This document shows positions 27,431 to 35,014 of a DNA stretch of 45,343 nucleotides, in pieces. The stretch lies in assembly GCF_004353985.1 (NCBI RefSeq), contig NZ_SMOA01000026.1:1-45343 (forward strand), read 5' to 3'. The notes under the pieces were generated by a model. The model did not search any database. It saw only the letters and a list, made by a program, of their open reading frames with translations, and had not been told where the DNA came from. Positions within the stretch are counted from its first letter, which is position 1, and every line of letters starts with the position of its first letter. A program made the translations under genes and the position numbers. The stretch comes from Paracraurococcus ruber. GTDB taxonomy: Bacteria; Pseudomonadota; Alphaproteobacteria; Acetobacterales; Acetobacteraceae.

Positions 27431-28603
27431 ATGAAGATCGCCCGGGTCGAGACGCTGCGCGCCGATGCCGGCTGGCGGCTCTTCTCCTTCCTGAAGGTCA
27501 CCACCGATGACGGGCTGGTCGGCTGGTCCGAATTCAGCGAGAGCTTCGGCTCCGCCGGCCTCGCATCGGTGATCGAGGCGCTGACGCCGCTGATCATCGG
27601 CCGCGATCCCTGCCGGTGGGAGGAGGTGACGGCCTGGCTGCAGGTGATGACGCGGCAGTCGCGCGGCGGGCTGAACCAGCAGGCCATCGCGGCGATCGAG
27701 AATGCGCTGCTCGACATCGCCGCCCGGGCCCGCGGCATCTCCGTCGCGGCGCTGTTCGGCGGCCCGATCCGGGAGCGGATCCCGGTCTACTGGTCGCATT
27801 TCGCCAGCTACCGCGTGCGCAACGCCGCCCATATGGGCGTGCCGCCCATCCGGACCCGCGCGGACGTCGCCCGCCATGCGGCGGAGGTGAAGGACCGTGG
27901 CTTTCGCGCGCTGAAGACCAACATCCTGGTGCCCGGCGCGGATGGCGCGCTGTTCCAGTACTCGCCGGGCTTCGGCCGCCATGCCGGCTGGCCGGAGCTG
28001 AACTGGGACAACAGGCTGTTGGCCGAGCTGAAGGCGCATCTCCGCAGCATCCGCGATGCGGTGGGGCCGGAGATGGGCATCCATCTCGACACCAATTTCC
28101 ATTTCAAGACCGAGGGCTTCCAGCGCGTGGCCGAGGCGGTCGCGGCGTTCAACCTGACCTGGCTGGAGATCGACAGCCACGATCCCGCCGCGCTGGCCAC
28201 CATCAAGCGCATGGCGCCCTGCCCCATCGCCTCGGCCGAGACCTTGCACGGCCGCCGCGAATTCCGTCCCTTCCTCGAACACTACGCCATGGATGTCGGC
28301 ATCGTGGACGTCATCTGGAACGGGCTGGGCGAGAGCATGAAGATCGCCTCGCTCTGCGACGTCTATGAGGTGAACTGCGCGCCGCATAATTTCTACGGCA
28401 ACCTGTGCAGCATGATCAGCGCGCAGTTCTCCGCCTGCATCCCGAATTTCCGGGTGATGGAGATCGACATCGACAGCGTGTCCTGGCGCGACGAGTTCAC
28501 CCCGCCGCCGGTGATCGAGGATGGCGAGCTTGTGCTGCCCACCGGCCCCGGCTGGGGCGTCGAGGTCAACGAAGCGGCGATCCGCGCCCGCCCACCCCGC
28601 TAG
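27431..28603 (+). CDS. Enolase-superfamily (mandelate racemase/muconate lactonizing) enzyme
   Basis: 390 aa. The N-terminal capping domain is residues 1-120, then the barrel. Magnesium ligands fit Asp220 (IHLDTNFHF), Glu246 (WLEIDSH) and Glu270 (ASAETLHGR); His319 (NCAPHNFYG) and Lys162 (RALKTN) are candidate acid/base residues. The pattern fits an acid-sugar dehydratase rather than a muconate cycloisomerase, which has Lys on both faces. It probably dehydrates an aldonic or uronic acid. The gene heads a run with a D-2-hydroxyacid dehydrogenase and an SDR on the same strand. The ATG has a GGAGGA Shine-Dalgarno. Confidence 0.87.
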   Translation: MKIARVETLRADAGWRLFSFLKVTTDDGLVGWSEFSESFGSAGLASVIEALTPLIIGRDPCRWEEVTAWLQVMTRQSRGGLNQQAIAAIENALLDIAARARGISVAALFGGPIRERIPVYWSHFASYRVRNAAHMGVPPIRTRADVARHAAEVKDRGFRALKTNILVPGADGALFQYSPGFGRHAGWPELNWDNRLLAELKAHLRSIRDAVGPEMGIHLDTNFHFKTEGFQRVAEAVAAFNLTWLEIDSHDPAALATIKRMAPCPIASAETLHGRREFRPFLEHYAMDVGIVDVIWNGLGESMKIASLCDVYEVNCAPHNFYGNLCSMISAQFSACIPNFRVMEIDIDSVSWRDEFTPPPVIEDGELVLPTGPGWGVEVNEAAIRARPPR

Positions 28604-28629
28604 ACCCGGAGAAAAGGAGGGGTGGGGGC

Positions 28630-28648
28630 GGGAGGGCATTTCCCTCCC
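28630..28648. repeat. Single GC-rich hairpin related to the paired-hairpin family
   Basis: GGGAGGG / CCCTCCC at 28630-28636 and 28642-28648 with loop CATTT lies in the 79-bp gap between the enolase-superfamily gene and the hydroxyacid dehydrogenase gene. It resembles hairpin 2 of the paired elements, but no first stem is present. Confidence 0.5.
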
Positions 28649-28682
28649 CTCCCATCCTGTCTCGGAAAGGAAGGAACACCGG

Positions 28683-29726
28683 ATGCCGCAATACCGCATC
28701 GTCACCCCTGCCGGCGCCAGCTTCACCGTGGCCGGCGGCGGCTACGACCTGGAGAGCGAGGCGCTGGCCGGCCTGGATGCCGCGATCGAGGAGGCGCCGA
28801 CCGACACCGCCGGCTTCATCGCCGCGGCCAAGGATGCCGACGCCATCTATGCCAAGGGCATCCCGATCACCAAGGAGATCATCGACAGCCTGACGAAGTG
28901 CAAGCTGATCGCCCTCGGGTCGGTCGGCGTGGACAGCGTGGACGTGAAGGCGGCGACCGCGCGCGGCATCCCCGTGACCAATGTCCCCGACACCTTCATC
29001 GAGGAGGTGGCGGACCATGCCATGGCCCTGCTGCTCGGCGGCTTCCGCCGGCTGATCGAGCAGGACCGCATGGTGCGGGAGGGCCGCTGGAGGGAAGGCC
29101 GCCCGGCGCTGCTGAAGATCCCCCGGCTGATGGGCCAGACGCTGGGCTTCATCTCCTTCGGCCGGGTCGCCCGCGCGGTGGCGAAGCGCGCCGCGCCCTT
29201 CGGCCTGCGGATGATCGCCTACGACCCCTTCGTCGAGGAGATGCTGATCTCCGACCACGGGGTGCTGCCGGCGACGCTGAACGAGGTGATGGCGCAGTCC
29301 GACTTCGTGTCCATGCATGCGCCGGCGCGGCCGGAATGCACGCATATGCTGAAGGAGCAGCATTTCCGCCTGATGAAGCCCAGCGCCGTCTTCATCAATA
29401 CCGGCCGCGGCCCGACCGTGGATGAGGAGGCGCTGATCAAGGCGCTGCAGGAAGGCTGGATCGCCCATGCCGCGCTGGACGTGCTGGAGACCGAGCCGCC
29501 GTCCCACAACAACCCCATCCTGCGGATGGAGAACGTGACGCTGACCGCCCATGTCGCCAGCGCGAGCGCCCGCTTCGACGAGGCGCGCAAGCGCCGCGTC
29601 GGGCATGAGCTGGCGCTGGTGCTGCAGGGCAAGTGGCCGATGAGCTGCGTGAACCCGGCCGTGCTGCAGACCACCGCCCTGCGCCGCTGGCAGCCGATCG
29701 GCATGGGCCGCGGCCCGAATTCCTGA
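28683..29726 (+). CDS. D-isomer-specific 2-hydroxyacid dehydrogenase
   Basis: 347 aa. Catalytic residues of the family are Arg242 ([11 protein letters not shown]), Glu271 (LETEPP) and His290 (TAHVASAS). The expected cofactor fingerprint GxGxxG appears as SFGRVA (158-163), with both outer glycines replaced by Ser and Ala. Asp181 (AYDPF) at the end of the second strand suggests NAD. It should oxidise or reduce a 2-hydroxy/2-oxo acid, possibly a product of the upstream dehydratase. AAGGAAGGA precedes the ATG. The C-terminal tail ([12 protein letters not shown]) is longer than usual. Confidence 0.87.
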   Translation: MPQYRIVTPAGASFTVAGGGYDLESEALAGLDAAIEEAPTDTAGFIAAAKDADAIYAKGIPITKEIIDSLTKCKLIALGSVGVDSVDVKAATARGIPVTNVPDTFIEEVADHAMALLLGGFRRLIEQDRMVREGRWREGRPALLKIPRLMGQTLGFISFGRVARAVAKRAAPFGLRMIAYDPFVEEMLISDHGVLPATLNEVMAQSDFVSMHAPARPECTHMLKEQHFRLMKPSAVFINTGRGPTVDEEALIKALQEGWIAHAALDVLETEPPSHNNPILRMENVTLTAHVASASARFDEARKRRVGHELALVLQGKWPMSCVNPAVLQTTALRRWQPIGMGRGPNS

Positions 29727-29739
29727 GGAGTTCCCGAAG

Positions 29740-30489
29740 ATGAGCAAATATGCAGTCGTCACCGGCGCCGGATCCGGCGTCGGCCGCGCCGCCGCCCTGG
29801 CCCTGCTGGCCGATGGCTGGACCGTGGCCCTGGCCGGCCGCCGCCAGGATGCGCTGGAGGAGACGAAGGGCCTGGCCGGCAATGCCGGCCCGCGCGCCAT
29901 CCCGGTGCCCACCGATGTCGGCGACCCCGCCTCGGTCAACGCCCTGTTCGACAGGCTGAAGGCCGACTGGGGAAGGCTGGATTTCCTGTTCAACAATGCC
30001 GGCGGCAACGTGCCGGCGGGGCCGATCGAGGACCTGAAATACGAGGACTGGGCGCGCGTGGTGCAGGTGAACCTCACCGGCTCCTTCCTCTGCGCCCAGG
30101 CGGCCTTCCGCATCATGAAGAACCAGGACCCGATGGGCGGGCGCATCGTCAACAACGGCAGCATCAGCGCGCATGTGCCGCGGCCGGACAGCGTCGCCTA
30201 CACCTCCACCAAGCATGCCATCACCGGCCTGACCAAGACCCTGGCGCTGGACGGCCGCGCCTTCGACATCGTCTCCGGCCAGGTCGATATCGGCAATGCC
30301 GCGACGCCGATGACGGCGCGCATGGCCCGCGGCGTGAAGCAGGCGAATGGCGAGATGAAAGTGGAGCCGACCTTCGACGTCGCACATGTCGGCAGCACCA
30401 TCGTCATGATGGCGAACCTGCCGCTGGATGCGAACATCCAGTTCGTCACCATCGCCGCGGCGAAGATGCCGTGGATCGCCCGGGGGTAG
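29740..30489 (+). CDS. Short-chain dehydrogenase/reductase
   Basis: 249 aa, classical SDR. Cofactor loop TGAGSGVG (8-15), NNAG (85-88), Ser141 or Ser143 (NNGSISAH), Tyr154 and Lys158 (YTSTKHA). It ends in a substrate-binding C-terminal segment without the common Gly-Gly motif ([15 protein letters not shown]). It follows the hydroxyacid dehydrogenase by 13 bp, so the two are co-transcribed and probably in one pathway with the enolase-superfamily enzyme. A GAGGAG Shine-Dalgarno precedes the ATG. Confidence 0.9.
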   Translation: MSKYAVVTGAGSGVGRAAALALLADGWTVALAGRRQDALEETKGLAGNAGPRAIPVPTDVGDPASVNALFDRLKADWGRLDFLFNNAGGNVPAGPIEDLKYEDWARVVQVNLTGSFLCAQAAFRIMKNQDPMGGRIVNNGSISAHVPRPDSVAYTSTKHAITGLTKTLALDGRAFDIVSGQVDIGNAATPMTARMARGVKQANGEMKVEPTFDVAHVGSTIVMMANLPLDANIQFVTIAAAKMPWIARG

Positions 30490-30493
30490 GATC

Positions 30494-30550
30494 CGAGAGG
30501 GGGGCCTGCCCCTCTCGCGCTCATCCCGCCAGGGGCCGAAGGGCCCCTGG
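30494..30550. repeat. Paired-hairpin element, copy E (convergent)
   Basis: Hairpin CGAGAGGGG / CCCCTCTCG at 30494-30502 and 30509-30517 (loop GGCCTG) and hairpin CCAGGGGCC / GGCCCCTGG at 30529-30537 and 30542-30550 (loop GAAG). Read on the minus strand the conserved stem comes first, as in copies A, C and F. It separates the SDR gene from the convergent stress gene and may end both transcripts. Confidence 0.78.
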
Positions 30551-30560
30551 CCCGCCGGGG

Positions 30561-30878
30561 TCAGCCTTTCACCAGGGCGCGCGCCAGTTCGGCCTTCGTC
30601 ATGCGGGAACGGCCGGCGATGCCGCGGCGCGTCGCCTCGGCATAGAGCGCGTCGCGCGTCTCGCCCGCCTTCGCCTCCACCGCCTTGGTGCGGCGCAGGT
30701 TGGCGCGGTTCCTCGCCGGCGTCTCGTCGCGGGATGCGCCGGCCTCGTGCAGCGCGATCGCCACCGCCTGGCGCTGGCTCTCCACCGGCGTGCCGCGGCT
30801 CGTCTCCAGCCGGCCGGCCTTCCACTCCTCCATCACGCGCGCGACGGTTTCGCGCTGCGCCTTGCTCTCCTTCGCCAT
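30561..30878 (-). CDS. DUF6496-like protein with C-terminal Rho-N/SAP-like motif
   Basis: 105 aa, cytoplasmic and very charged. Residues 1-55 (ETVARVMEEWKAGRL, then SQRQAVAIALHEAGAS) match small alphaproteobacterial stress proteins labelled DUF6496. Residues about 75-103 (DALYAEATRRGIAGRSRMTKAELARAL) form the short helix-extended-loop-helix motif found in Rho-N/SAP nucleic-acid-binding segments. It likely binds DNA or RNA under stress. The start MAKESKAQRE at 30878 is preceded by GGGAGGCGG. An EcfG-type promoter match lies 49 bp upstream. Confidence 0.75.
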   Translation of the reverse strand: MAKESKAQRETVARVMEEWKAGRLETSRGTPVESQRQAVAIALHEAGASRDETPARNRANLRRTKAVEAKAGETRDALYAEATRRGIAGRSRMTKAELARALVKG

Positions 30879-30926
30879 CGCCGCCTCCCTCAAGCGGGTC
30901 ACGGGCCGTGACGCCGCCCTGCACCA

Positions 30927-30952
30927 AACGATTGCCGGCCCTCCGGCGTTCA
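30927..30952 (-). promoter_or_regulatory. Candidate EcfG (general stress) promoter
   Basis: On the minus strand TGAAC (30948-30952) and CGTT (30927-30930) are separated by exactly 17 bp. The alphaproteobacterial EcfG consensus is GGAAC-N16/17-CGTT, so there is one mismatch. It faces the DUF6496-like gene, a type often controlled by the general stress response. Confidence 0.5.
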
Positions 30953-30971
30953 CTTCCGGCCACCCGCCGCA

Positions 30972-31376
30972 TCAGGGCACGACATCCAGCAGGTCCTGGC
31001 AGGCCTCCGCGCAGTCGCGGCAGGCCTCGGCGCAGACGCGGCAATGCGCATGCATCGCCGCATGGCCCTCGCATTCGGCGGCGCAGGCCTGGCAGGCGGC
31101 GATGCAAGCCTGCAGCGCCGCCGCCATCGTCGCCTTGTTCGGCCTGGTCAGCCGCCCCACCACGCGCGCCGTCGCGCCGCACAGGTCGGCGCAGTCCAGG
31201 TCCAGGCGGATGCAAGCGGCCAGGTGCCGGACATTCTCCTCCGCCAGGCAGGCATCGGCGCAGCCCGTGCAGGCGGCGGAACAGTCCAGGCAGGCGGCGA
31301 TGCAGCGCGCGATCAGGTCCTGCGCGGAAGGGTGGCGCGGCTGGCTGTCCAGCATCGCCTGCAGGTGGCGGGTCAT
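30972..31376 (-). CDS. Four-helix-bundle copper-storage protein, Csp3-like (DUF326)
   Basis: 134 aa, no signal peptide. It contains 18 cysteines: residues 25, 29, 32, 36, 39, 43, 55, 62, 66, 91, 95, 98, 102, 112, 115, 119, 122 and 126, in CxxxC and CxxC spacings that put them on the inner face of amphipathic helices. This is the hallmark of cytosolic Csp3 proteins, which fill the bundle core with many Cu(I) ions; His-rich GHAAMHAHC may form the entry end. It probably buffers or stores copper in the cytoplasm. The start MTRHLQAML at 31376 was chosen because the first helix follows; upstream sequence in the same frame is not protein-like. A divergent phasin gene begins 192 bp away. Confidence 0.88.
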   Translation of the reverse strand: MTRHLQAMLDSQPRHPSAQDLIARCIAACLDCSAACTGCADACLAEENVRHLAACIRLDLDCADLCGATARVVGRLTRPNKATMAAALQACIAACQACAAECEGHAAMHAHCRVCAEACRDCAEACQDLLDVVP

Positions 31377-31568
31377 GCGTAACCTCCGGCTGAAGGGTTG
31401 CGAAGGAACGCGGCTGGGGGCACCGGGCTGCCACCGTTGCGCTGGCGTCGCGGCGGCAGGCTTGCCATGCTGCCGCTGGCGCCGGATCGCGCCGGGACCA
31501 GATACGGACGCAGGCCGGCGCACCCGCCAGGACGCGCCTGCGGCCGGGACAACGAGGGAGTCGTGAGG

Positions 31569-31958
31569 ATGGATGGGGAGCAACCGCCCGGCGCGGGCTT
31601 CCAGCCGCTGGTGCCGCCGCCGCGGGCCGCAGGACCGGAAGCCCTGCTGACCATGCAGCGGCGCGGGCTGGACATGATCCTGGCGGCGAATCGCCTGGCG
31701 GTGACCTGGCTGCAGGCCGCGGCGGACCAGCATGCGCAGGTCACCCGCCGCACGCTGGACGAGATGGCGGAGAATGCCCGCCGCCTGGCCAATGCCGATG
31801 CGTCGCCGGAAACGGCCAGGGCGATGCTGGAGATGGTGGATCGTGCGCGCTCGCTGGGCCTGCAGACGGCGCAGGACATCGCCGGCCTGATGCAGCGCAT
31901 GCAGGGCGACACGGTCACCCTGATGGGCAAGGTGCTGAAGGGCGGGGAGGAGGAGTAG
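31569..31958 (+). CDS. Phasin family protein
   Basis: 129 aa. A flexible Pro-rich N-terminus (residues 1-22) precedes a long amphipathic helical part with the phasin signature region (LLTMQRRGLDMILAANRLAV, then QVTRRTLDEMAENARRLA). Phasins coat polyhydroxyalkanoate granules and also act in stress survival. The ATG at 31569 has GAGGGAG eight bases upstream; a GTG two codons earlier is too close to it. The gene diverges from the Csp3-like gene and converges on the aminotransferase gene. Confidence 0.82.
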   Translation: MDGEQPPGAGFQPLVPPPRAAGPEALLTMQRRGLDMILAANRLAVTWLQAAADQHAQVTRRTLDEMAENARRLANADASPETARAMLEMVDRARSLGLQTAQDIAGLMQRMQGDTVTLMGKVLKGGEEE

Positions 31959-31976
31959 CCCCGCCCGCGGCGCCGC

Positions 31977-33137
31977 TCAGCGCCGCGCCAGCCAACCCGT
32001 CACGCGGTCCAGGGCGCGGTCCAGCGTCGCCTCCTGCTGGGCGAAGCAGAGCCGGAAATGGCCTTCCCCACCCGGGCCGAAGGCGCTGCCGGGCGCGAGG
32101 CCGACCAGCGCGCCCTGCGCCATGCGCTTGGCCTCGGCCAGGCTGTCGGTCAGCCCCTCCACCCGGAAGAAGCTGTACATGCCGCCGGCGGCGACCGGCG
32201 CCGTGACGCCCGGCACCGCGTTCAGCGCCGCCGCCGTGCGGTCCCGCAGCGGGCGGAACAGCGCCACGGTCTGGTCGATGAAGGCGTCGCCCTGCGTCAC
32301 CGCGGCGATGCCGGCGCGCTGCACGAAGACCGGCGCGCAGGAGGTGTTGTATTCCACCAGCTTGGCCAGCCCGTCCACCAGCGTGGCCGGCGCGGTCAGC
32401 CAGCCCAACCGCCACCCCGTCATCGCCCAGGATTTCGAGAAGCTGTTCACCGCGATGACGCGGTCCTCGGGCGTGGCGATGTCGAGGAACGAGGGCGCCG
32501 GCCCGCCTTCGTAGTAGAGCCGGTCATAGACCTCGTCGGCCAGGATCCAGGTGCCGGTGCGGCGGCAGTGATCCAGGATCGCCCGCACCTCCTCCCGCGT
32601 GAAGGCGAAGCCGGTCGGGTTGCCGGGGCTGTTCAGCATCACCATCCGCACCTCCGGCCTGATGGCGGACAAAAGCTGGTCCAAGTCCACGCGCCAGAGG
32701 CCCTGGGCCAAGTGCAGCGGCACCGTCTCCACCGGGGCGGAGAGGATCAGCGGGATGGCGCCGATATTCGGCCAGTGCGGCGCCAGCGTCACCACGCGGT
32801 CGCCCGGGTCCAGCACCGACTGGCAGGCGAGCATGATGGCGTTGACGCCGGCGCTGGTGGCGCAGATGCGGTCGGCCGTCACCTGGCGGCCGATGCGGCG
32901 CTGGTAGGCGGCGATGGCCTCCCGCAGCGGCTCGATCCCGAGGTTGGAGGAGTAGAAGGTCTCCCCCGCCGCCAGGCTGTCATTCGCCGCGCGCTTGATG
33001 AAGTCCGGCGTCGGGATGTCCGGCTCCCCCACCCAGAGGGGGATGAGGCCGGGGATGCCGCCGCAATCCCGGTAAACCTCCCGGATCTTGGAGGCTTCGA
33101 GGGCGGCGACGGCGGTGCGGGGAGCAGGGGCGTGCAT
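31977..33137 (-). CDS. PLP-dependent class I/II aminotransferase
   Basis: 386 aa, fold type I. PLP Lys235 is in SFSKSWAMTGWRLGW; Asn173 (NSPGNPTG), Asp201 and Tyr204 (LADEVYDRLYY) complete the cofactor site. The C-terminal Arg that binds the substrate carboxylate is in GHFRLCFAQ. It transfers amino groups between an amino acid (aspartate, aromatic or similar) and a 2-oxo acid. It starts on the base after the stop of the crotonase gene (TGAATG), so the two are translationally coupled even though their reactions differ. Confidence 0.9.
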   Translation of the reverse strand: MHAPAPRTAVAALEASKIREVYRDCGGIPGLIPLWVGEPDIPTPDFIKRAANDSLAAGETFYSSNLGIEPLREAIAAYQRRIGRQVTADRICATSAGVNAIMLACQSVLDPGDRVVTLAPHWPNIGAIPLILSAPVETVPLHLAQGLWRVDLDQLLSAIRPEVRMVMLNSPGNPTGFAFTREEVRAILDHCRRTGTWILADEVYDRLYYEGGPAPSFLDIATPEDRVIAVNSFSKSWAMTGWRLGWLTAPATLVDGLAKLVEYNTSCAPVFVQRAGIAAVTQGDAFIDQTVALFRPLRDRTAAALNAVPGVTAPVAAGGMYSFFRVEGLTDSLAEAKRMAQGALVGLAPGSAFGPGGEGHFRLCFAQQEATLDRALDRVTGWLARR

Positions 33138-33938
33138 TCAGCGCCCTGTAAAGCTTGGGCTCCGCTTTTCCAACATCGCATTGACCGCTTCCTTGTGGTC
33201 CTCCGTGGAGTGGGCAAGGGCCTGGAAGGCGGCGGACATCTCCAGCAGGGTGGACAGCCGGGTGTGCTGGCCCTCGCGCAGCAGGCGCTTGGTCATGCGC
33301 ACCATCTCGGGCGGGTTGGCGGCGATGCGGGCGGCGAGGGCGCGGGCGGCGGGCATCAGCCCCTCGGCCGGGACGACGCGGGAGACCAGGCGGATCTCCT
33401 TCGCGGTCTGGGCGTCGATCTGGTCGCCGGTGAAGCTGAGCTCGCAGGCCATGGACATGCCGACGACGCGCGGCAGCAGCCAGGCGCCGCCATCGCCGGG
33501 GACGATGCCGACCTTGATGAAGCTCTCGGCAAAGCGGGCAGTCTCCGAGGCGATGCGGATGTCGCACATGCAGGCGACGTCGAGGCCGAGGCCGATCGCG
33601 GGCCCGTTCACCGCGGCGATGGTGGGCGCGTCGCAGTCATAGAGGGCATTGGCCATGGCCTGGACGCCGCGGCGGTAATTCTCCCGCAGGTCGGCATGGC
33701 TGCCTTCGATGATGCCGCGGCGGTCGCGCATGGCCTTCAGGTCGCCGCCGGCGCAGAAGGCGGTGCCGGCGCCGGTCAGGATCACGGCGCGCACGCTGCG
33801 GTCGCGATTCACGCGGCGCACCGCGTCCACGACGGCGTCGCAATCCGCGAAGGTGGAGATGGCGTTGCGCTTCTCGGGTGCGTTCAGCGTCAGGGTGACG
33901 ACGTGGTCGGTTTCTTCGTAGGTGACGTAGCCGGACAT
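33138..33938 (-). CDS. Crotonase-fold protein (enoyl-CoA hydratase/isomerase family)
   Basis: 266 aa. The oxyanion-hole strings are FCAGGDLKAM (61-70) and NGPAIGLGLD (111-120). At the two catalytic glutamates of enoyl-CoA hydratase (rat Glu144, Glu164) it has Asp120 and Phe140; a new acid, Asp149, sits in VGIVPGDGG. This resembles isomerase-type members such as PaaG, so simple hydration of enoyl-CoA is doubtful. It lies in an operon with two acyl-CoA dehydrogenases upstream and an aminotransferase downstream. The start MSGYVTYEETDHV at 33938 fits the family. Confidence 0.85.
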   Translation of the reverse strand: MSGYVTYEETDHVVTLTLNAPEKRNAISTFADCDAVVDAVRRVNRDRSVRAVILTGAGTAFCAGGDLKAMRDRRGIIEGSHADLRENYRRGVQAMANALYDCDAPTIAAVNGPAIGLGLDVACMCDIRIASETARFAESFIKVGIVPGDGGAWLLPRVVGMSMACELSFTGDQIDAQTAKEIRLVSRVVPAEGLMPAARALAARIAANPPEMVRMTKRLLREGQHTRLSTLLEMSAAFQALAHSTEDHKEAVNAMLEKRSPSFTGR

Positions 33939-33971
33939 GGCGTGTGTTTCCGCTTGCAGACTCAGGCCGGT

Positions 33972-34028
33972 CCAGGGGTCGCCTGACCCCTGGTGGGGGG
34001 AGCTTGAGGGGGGCAAAGCCCCCCTCAA
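33972..34028. repeat. Paired-hairpin element, copy F (inside the acyl-CoA operon)
   Basis: Hairpin 1 is CCAGGGGTC / GACCCCTGG at 33972-33980 and 33985-33993 (loop GCCT). Hairpin 2 is TTGAGGGGGGC / GCCCCCCTCAA at 34004-34014 and 34018-34028 (loop AAA); its right arm includes the stop codon of the acyl-CoA dehydrogenase gene (34025-34027). The left flank is GGTCCAGG on the plus strand. It separates the dehydrogenase pair from the crotonase gene and may set their mRNA ratio. Confidence 0.78.
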
Positions 34029-35014
34029 CGGGCTGTCAGGTCAGCCCAGAGATTGTCGCCCCCACGAGCGAGGGCTGCGGTGCCGATCCGCCTGGCCCAG
34101 ACCCGCTCCGCGCCGAAGCCATCCCGCCACTCCCACATCCTGCGCGTGAACAGGTGCAGCGGGTGGTCGTCGGTGAAGCCGATGGCGGCATGGACCTGGT
34201 GGGTGATGGCGGCGCAGGTGCCGGCGGCCTCGCCGGCGACGACCTTGGCCGAGGCGATCTCGAATTCCGCGCCGGCCAGGCCGTGGCGGTCGGCGGCGCG
34301 GCCGGCATTGGCGACCGCGACGGCGGCGGCGGCGGTCTCGCCGGCGGCACGGGCCAGCAATTGCTGCACCGCCTGGAAGCCGCCGATGGCGCGGCCGAAC
34401 TGCTTCCGGGTGTTCGCGTACTCCACCGTCATGTCCAGCACCGCTTCCAGCGCGCCGGCGATGCGGGCGGCGTTCAGCAGCGCGCCGGCCAGCAGCGCGG
34501 CGTCCGGGCCGAAGCCGGCGGGCAGGCGCCCTTCCTCGGCGGGCACGCCCGGTGCGGCGTGGTCGGCGGGTTCGCGGCTGTAGGGGGCGAGGCCCTGGCG
34601 GGTGGCGGGGCCGGGCTGCAGCAGCACCGTGCCGCCCGCGACCATCACCAGGGCAGCGGCGCGGCGGCCCCAGGCGACGGGTTCGGGCCCGACGCTCAGG
34701 CCCAGCAGGCCCGGCCGCGGCGCGATGCCGCCGGCGGCCAGCAGCGCGGCGGCGACCATGCCCTCGCCCAGCGGCAGGGGGGAGGCGTGGCGGCCCAGCA
34801 CATGCCACAGCGCCGCGGCATCGCCCCAGGTGAGGCCGGCGCCGCCCAGCGCTTCGGGCGCCATGGCGGTGGGCAGGCCCAGCGCCTCGGCCTCGGCCCA
34901 GAGCGCCTCCGGCCACTCGCCGCGTTCGTTGGCGCGCAGGCGGTCGGGGCCGGACTGGTCGGAGAGCAGGCGCTCCACCTGCTCCAGCAGGATCGTGCGG
35001 AGATCGTCCGACAT
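34025..35014 (-). CDS. Acyl-CoA dehydrogenase family subunit (short, likely non-catalytic)
   Basis: 329 aa, shorter than the usual 380-390. The core is recognisable from EWPEALWAEAEALGLPTAMAPEALGG at the N-terminus and TVEYANTRKQFGRAIGGFQAVQQLLA in the C-terminal helical domain. I see no residue matching the Glu catalytic base of MCAD or IVD, and FAD-contacting loops are weak. Its ATG shares a base with the stop of the longer dehydrogenase gene (TGATG). The pair therefore looks like the two subunits of a heteromeric acyl-CoA dehydrogenase, where only one subunit carries the base. Confidence 0.85.
   Translation of the reverse strand: MSDDLRTILLEQVERLLSDQSGPDRLRANERGEWPEALWAEAEALGLPTAMAPEALGGAGLTWGDAAALWHVLGRHASPLPLGEGMVAAALLAAGGIAPRPGLLGLSVGPEPVAWGRRAAALVMVAGGTVLLQPGPATRQGLAPYSREPADHAAPGVPAEEGRLPAGFGPDAALLAGALLNAARIAGALEAVLDMTVEYANTRKQFGRAIGGFQAVQQLLARAAGETAAAAVAVANAGRAADRHGLAGAEFEIASAKVVAGEAAGTCAAITHQVHAAIGFTDDHPLHLFTRRMWEWRDGFGAERVWARRIGTAALARGGDNLWADLTAR

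Noticed and set aside
31377-31568. EcfG promoter for the phasin gene
   Set aside because: GGAAC and CGTT both occur, but 25 bp apart, well beyond the 16-17 bp spacing.
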